16,456 nucleotides of DNA from DYJB01 sp963777165 (lineage in GTDB: Bacteria; Chloroflexota; Anaerolineae; Anaerolineales; E44-bin32), in NCBI GenBank assembly GCA_963777165.1, contig CAVZPO010000005.1, positions 1 through 16,456 on the forward strand. The letters are read 5' to 3'. The notes beneath the pieces are model-generated. The model saw nothing but the letters and a program-made list of their open reading frames with translations, searched no databases and was not told the DNA's origin. A program made the position numbers and the translations under genes. Positions within the stretch are counted from its first letter, which is position 1. Every line of letters begins with the position of its first letter. This document shows, piece after piece, positions 14,710 through 16,456 of this stretch.

Positions 14710-15612
14710 TTAGCCGCCCGATGCCTTCATCGCCGCAGCCGCCTCGACGAACTTGACCACCGCGCCGTAGTCCAGATCGCCGTAGCCGGCGACGTTGGCC
14801 GCCGTGTACACCTGGTGGGCGATGGCGCTGGTGAACAGCGGCGTCTTCAGATCGTGCGCCGCCTGCATGATCAGGTCGAAGTCCTTCTGCATGTACTTCA
14901 AGGCAAAGGAGGGTTCGAACCTGCCCTCGATCATCATCCGGCCCTTGTTCCTCAGGTGGGGTGAGTTGACGGCCGTCTCGCCCAGGATCTCGAGCATCTG
15001 GTTCGGGTCGAGCCCGGCCTGACGGCCGAGGGTCAGCGTCTCGGCCACCGTCAGCACGGTCATGCCGATCATCAGGTTGATGACCATCTTCATGGCGCTG
15101 CCGGCGCCGTTGGGGCCGAGGTGGTGCACCTTGGCGCTGATCGCCCGCAGCACCGGCATCACCGCCTCCAGCGCCGCCGCTTCGCCGCCGACCATCAACT
15201 GCATCGTGGCCTCTCGCGCCGGGCCGACGGAGCCGTTGACCGTGGCGTCGAGGAACGCCACGCCCTTGGCTTTGGCCGCAGCGGCCATCGTCTTCGAGGC
15301 GGCGATCCCCACCGTGCTCATGTCGATCAGCGTCAGGCCGGAATGGGCGCCTTCGAGCACGCCGCCCGGCCCCAGCACGGCCTCGAGTTCCTCCGCCACC
15401 TGCCCGATCATGGTGAAGACCACATCGCACTTGCGCGCCAGGTCCGCGCAGCTGGAGGCCACGGGCACCCCCAGCGCGGCGAACGGGTCCGTCTGCGCCG
15501 GGAATCGGTCATACACCGTCAGCGGGAAGCCGGCCTTCAGCAGGTTGTGCGAGATCGGCGTGCCCATGGCGCCGATGCCGATGAAGCCGACTCGAAGTTT
15601 GGCGTCAGACAT
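14710..15612 (-). CDS. NAD(P)-dependent beta-hydroxyacid dehydrogenase (3-hydroxyisobutyrate dehydrogenase family)
   Basis: A 300-residue cytoplasmic oxidoreductase of the beta-hydroxyacid dehydrogenase family, which includes 3-hydroxyisobutyrate, tartronate-semialdehyde and succinic/glyoxylic-semialdehyde reductases. The N-terminal Rossmann fold has VGFIGIGAMGTPISHNLLKA (GIGAMG at 12-17). The substrate-binding loop is DATVNGSVGPAREA at 122-135, where many family members have DAPVSGG. The catalytic Lys175 and Asn179 lie in GSAMKMVINLM. The C-terminal all-helical domain ends with YGAVVKFVEAAAAMKAS. The acceptor cannot be told from sequence; the unusual NGSVG loop may hint at a GLYR-type semialdehyde reductase. 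ATG 15612 is chosen because AAGGAG lies 11 nt upstream and the longer open frame adds an unrelated basic stretch. Confidence 0.88.
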   Translation of the reverse strand: MSDAKLRVGFIGIGAMGTPISHNLLKAGFPLTVYDRFPAQTDPFAALGVPVASSCADLARKCDVVFTMIGQVAEELEAVLGPGGVLEGAHSGLTLIDMSTVGIAASKTMAAAAKAKGVAFLDATVNGSVGPAREATMQLMVGGEAAALEAVMPVLRAISAKVHHLGPNGAGSAMKMVINLMIGMTVLTVAETLTLGRQAGLDPNQMLEILGETAVNSPHLRNKGRMMIEGRFEPSFALKYMQKDFDLIMQAAHDLKTPLFTSAIAHQVYTAANVAGYGDLDYGAVVKFVEAAAAMKASGG

Positions 15613-15649
15613 AGGTTTATGCGCTCCTTGTGATCCACGCCGGCGTACG

Positions 15650-15667
15650 GGCGGGGCACGCCCCGCC
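15650..15667. repeat. GC-rich palindrome (REP-like or terminator stem)
   Basis: GGCGGGGC-AC-GCCCCGCC, a perfect 8-bp stem with a 2-nt centre, between the YdeI-like gene and the dehydrogenase gene (both minus strand). It has no T-tract. It resembles interspersed REP-like palindromes more than a terminator and has a different sequence from units A-D. Confidence 0.45.
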
Positions 15668-15792
15668 TGCAAGCACCTCGCGGCCGTCGCGTCGAGAATC
15701 TCCCGTCACCGTCCGCTCGGAGGGGAGGGGAACGACCGGCCCATTCTCGCACATCTGCGCGGGAGCGCGTCATACCCCGGGCGGGACGGGCC

Positions 15793-16376
15793 CTAGTAGT
15801 ACTTCTCGATCCCGCCGAACCCGAACTGCCGGTTCGCCTCGGTCTCGCGCACGAAATGCGCCAGTCGCTTGCGAAATTCGGCCGGCCGCCGGCGAGCACC
15901 GTCGATGTACGCGATCCGGATGCGGATGTAGGCGGGCGAGAATCCTCGGAAGTGCTTCCAGGCGCGCGGGTTGGCGCGGATCGCCCGGAGGATATCGGCC
16001 GGGATCCGGAAGGCGGACGCCGATAGATCGGGGAGCGTCGGCAGAACGTCGCGCAGCACCCGGCGCCGCCGGACGCAGCGCGCGTAGCCGCTCGAGGTTG
16101 GCCTGCGAGTAGCGGCTCCCGGGTTTGCGGACGGAGAACCGCTGCGCAAATCGCTGCAGCGTCGATCGAGCGCACGATGCTGTCGATCCAGCCGAAGCAC
16201 AGCGCCTCCTCGACCGCGTCGTTGTACGCCAGGCGCGGCTTGCCGGTGCTCTTGCGGGAGTAGACCAGCCACACCTCGGTGCGCGACTTGTAGTTGGCCT
16301 TCAACCACGCGCGCCACGCGGCGCGGGTGGTCACGTGGAGGAGGCTGACCTTGGGGACGGAGGCCTTCGTGGGCAC
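15793..16376 (-). pseudogene. YdeI/OmpD-associated family protein, two +1 frame breaks
   Basis: The N-terminal part matches the YdeI family (bacteriocin-protection / OmpD-associated): AWRAWLKANYKSRTEVWLVY, then YNDAVEEALCFGWIDSIVRS. The frame then shifts by one extra base near 16154 to RFAQRFSVRKPGSRYSQANL, the expected family segment (RFxxRxPxSxWSxxNLER). A second extra base near 16070 leads to RRRVLRDVLPTLPDLSASAF, FRIPADILRAIRANPRAWKH and a C-terminus ending GFGGIEKYY at TAG 15793. The joined protein is about 193 residues, normal for the family. Start GTG 16376 is chosen for lack of a better one and has a weak ribosome-binding site. The role of the family is poorly defined; a stress or peptide-resistance role is only by analogy. 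Confidence 0.7.
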
Positions 16377-16409
16377 GCAGAAACCTCGGCCGTGCTCTGG
16401 ACGGATCGA

Positions 16410-16455
16410 TCAGGCTGCCCCGGCCGGCGCGATGTAGACGGCCATCAGCATGAAA
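16410..16455 (-). CDS. Possible 3' end of a further minus-strand gene
   Basis: Reading leftward from the window edge, an open frame gives FMLMAVYIAPAGAA and stops at TGA (16412-16410), 33 nt upstream of the YdeI-like start. The spacing would suit an operon neighbour. Fifteen codons are too few to identify a family. Confidence 0.25.
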   Translation of the reverse strand, partial: FMLMAVYIAPAGAA

Positions 16456-16456
16456 T

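Noticed and set aside
14653..14964. Plus-strand ORFs opposite the dehydrogenase gene (14653-14964, 15062-15796, 15121-15633)
   Set aside because: Mirror frames of a complete, motif-rich gene.
15613..15672. N-terminal extension of the dehydrogenase to 15672
   Set aside because: It adds an Arg/Pro-rich stretch that includes the palindrome at 15650-15667 and does not fit the family, which begins close to the Rossmann glycine motif.
1..16456. tRNA, rRNA, insertion sequence or attachment site
   Set aside because: By eye I found no cloverleaf with CCA-adjacent acceptor, no rRNA signature, no transposase motif and no integrase gene; a covariance search was not possible.

Overview
The window is a GC-rich stretch of bacterial chromosome. 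I infer a Chloroflexota (probably Anaerolineae-like) environmental genome. The reasons are Thr/Pro-rich tails on secreted proteins, a Tad/Flp-type pilus locus with no secretin gene, a ferredoxin-NADP reductase of the thioredoxin-reductase-like type, and palindromic REP-like repeats between genes. This is inference; no phylogenetic marker is present.

Layout. (1) 1-2750: the 3' part of an M19 dipeptidase gene and a four-helix membrane protein on the plus strand, convergent with a type 2 ferredoxin-NADP reductase on the minus strand. The reductase has a perfect consensus sigma-70 promoter (TTGACA-17-TATAAT). (2) 3010-7695: an accessory block of four broken genes. These are a secreted C39-like cysteine peptidase with a long low-complexity tail, a membrane-anchored TPR protein, an unknown soluble protein, and a beta-propeller lipoprotein. 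(3) 7700-14231: a Tad pilus operon in the order cpaB-cpaE-cpaF-tadB-tadC-tadE-tadG plus a membrane protein. A 39-codon relic or paralogue of the cpaB 5' end lies just before it, and a 91-bp degenerate heptamer repeat lies between cpaF and tadB. (4) 14232-14709: a non-coding stretch with four REP-like palindromes in two inverted pairs. (5) 14710-16456 (minus strand): a beta-hydroxyacid dehydrogenase, a broken YdeI-family gene and possibly the last codons of a further gene.

How the genes fit together. CpaF powers pilus assembly, TadB and TadC form the inner-membrane platform, CpaE-like ATPase and CpaB are accessory assembly factors, and TadE and TadG are pseudopilin-like components. No major Flp pilin, prepilin peptidase or secretin is in the window. 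The secreted C39/TPR/propeller block upstream is probably envelope-associated, but a functional link to the pilus is only positional.

The most striking global signal is a set of about 21 reading-frame breaks. They fall in seven genes and leave the other ten unbroken. Sixteen are clearly one extra base, often in a short homopolymer; the other five are minus one or plus two. That directional bias looks more like systematic base insertion in the consensus than like ordinary gene decay, although the clustering leaves real decay possible. For the broken genes I describe the protein read across the breaks.
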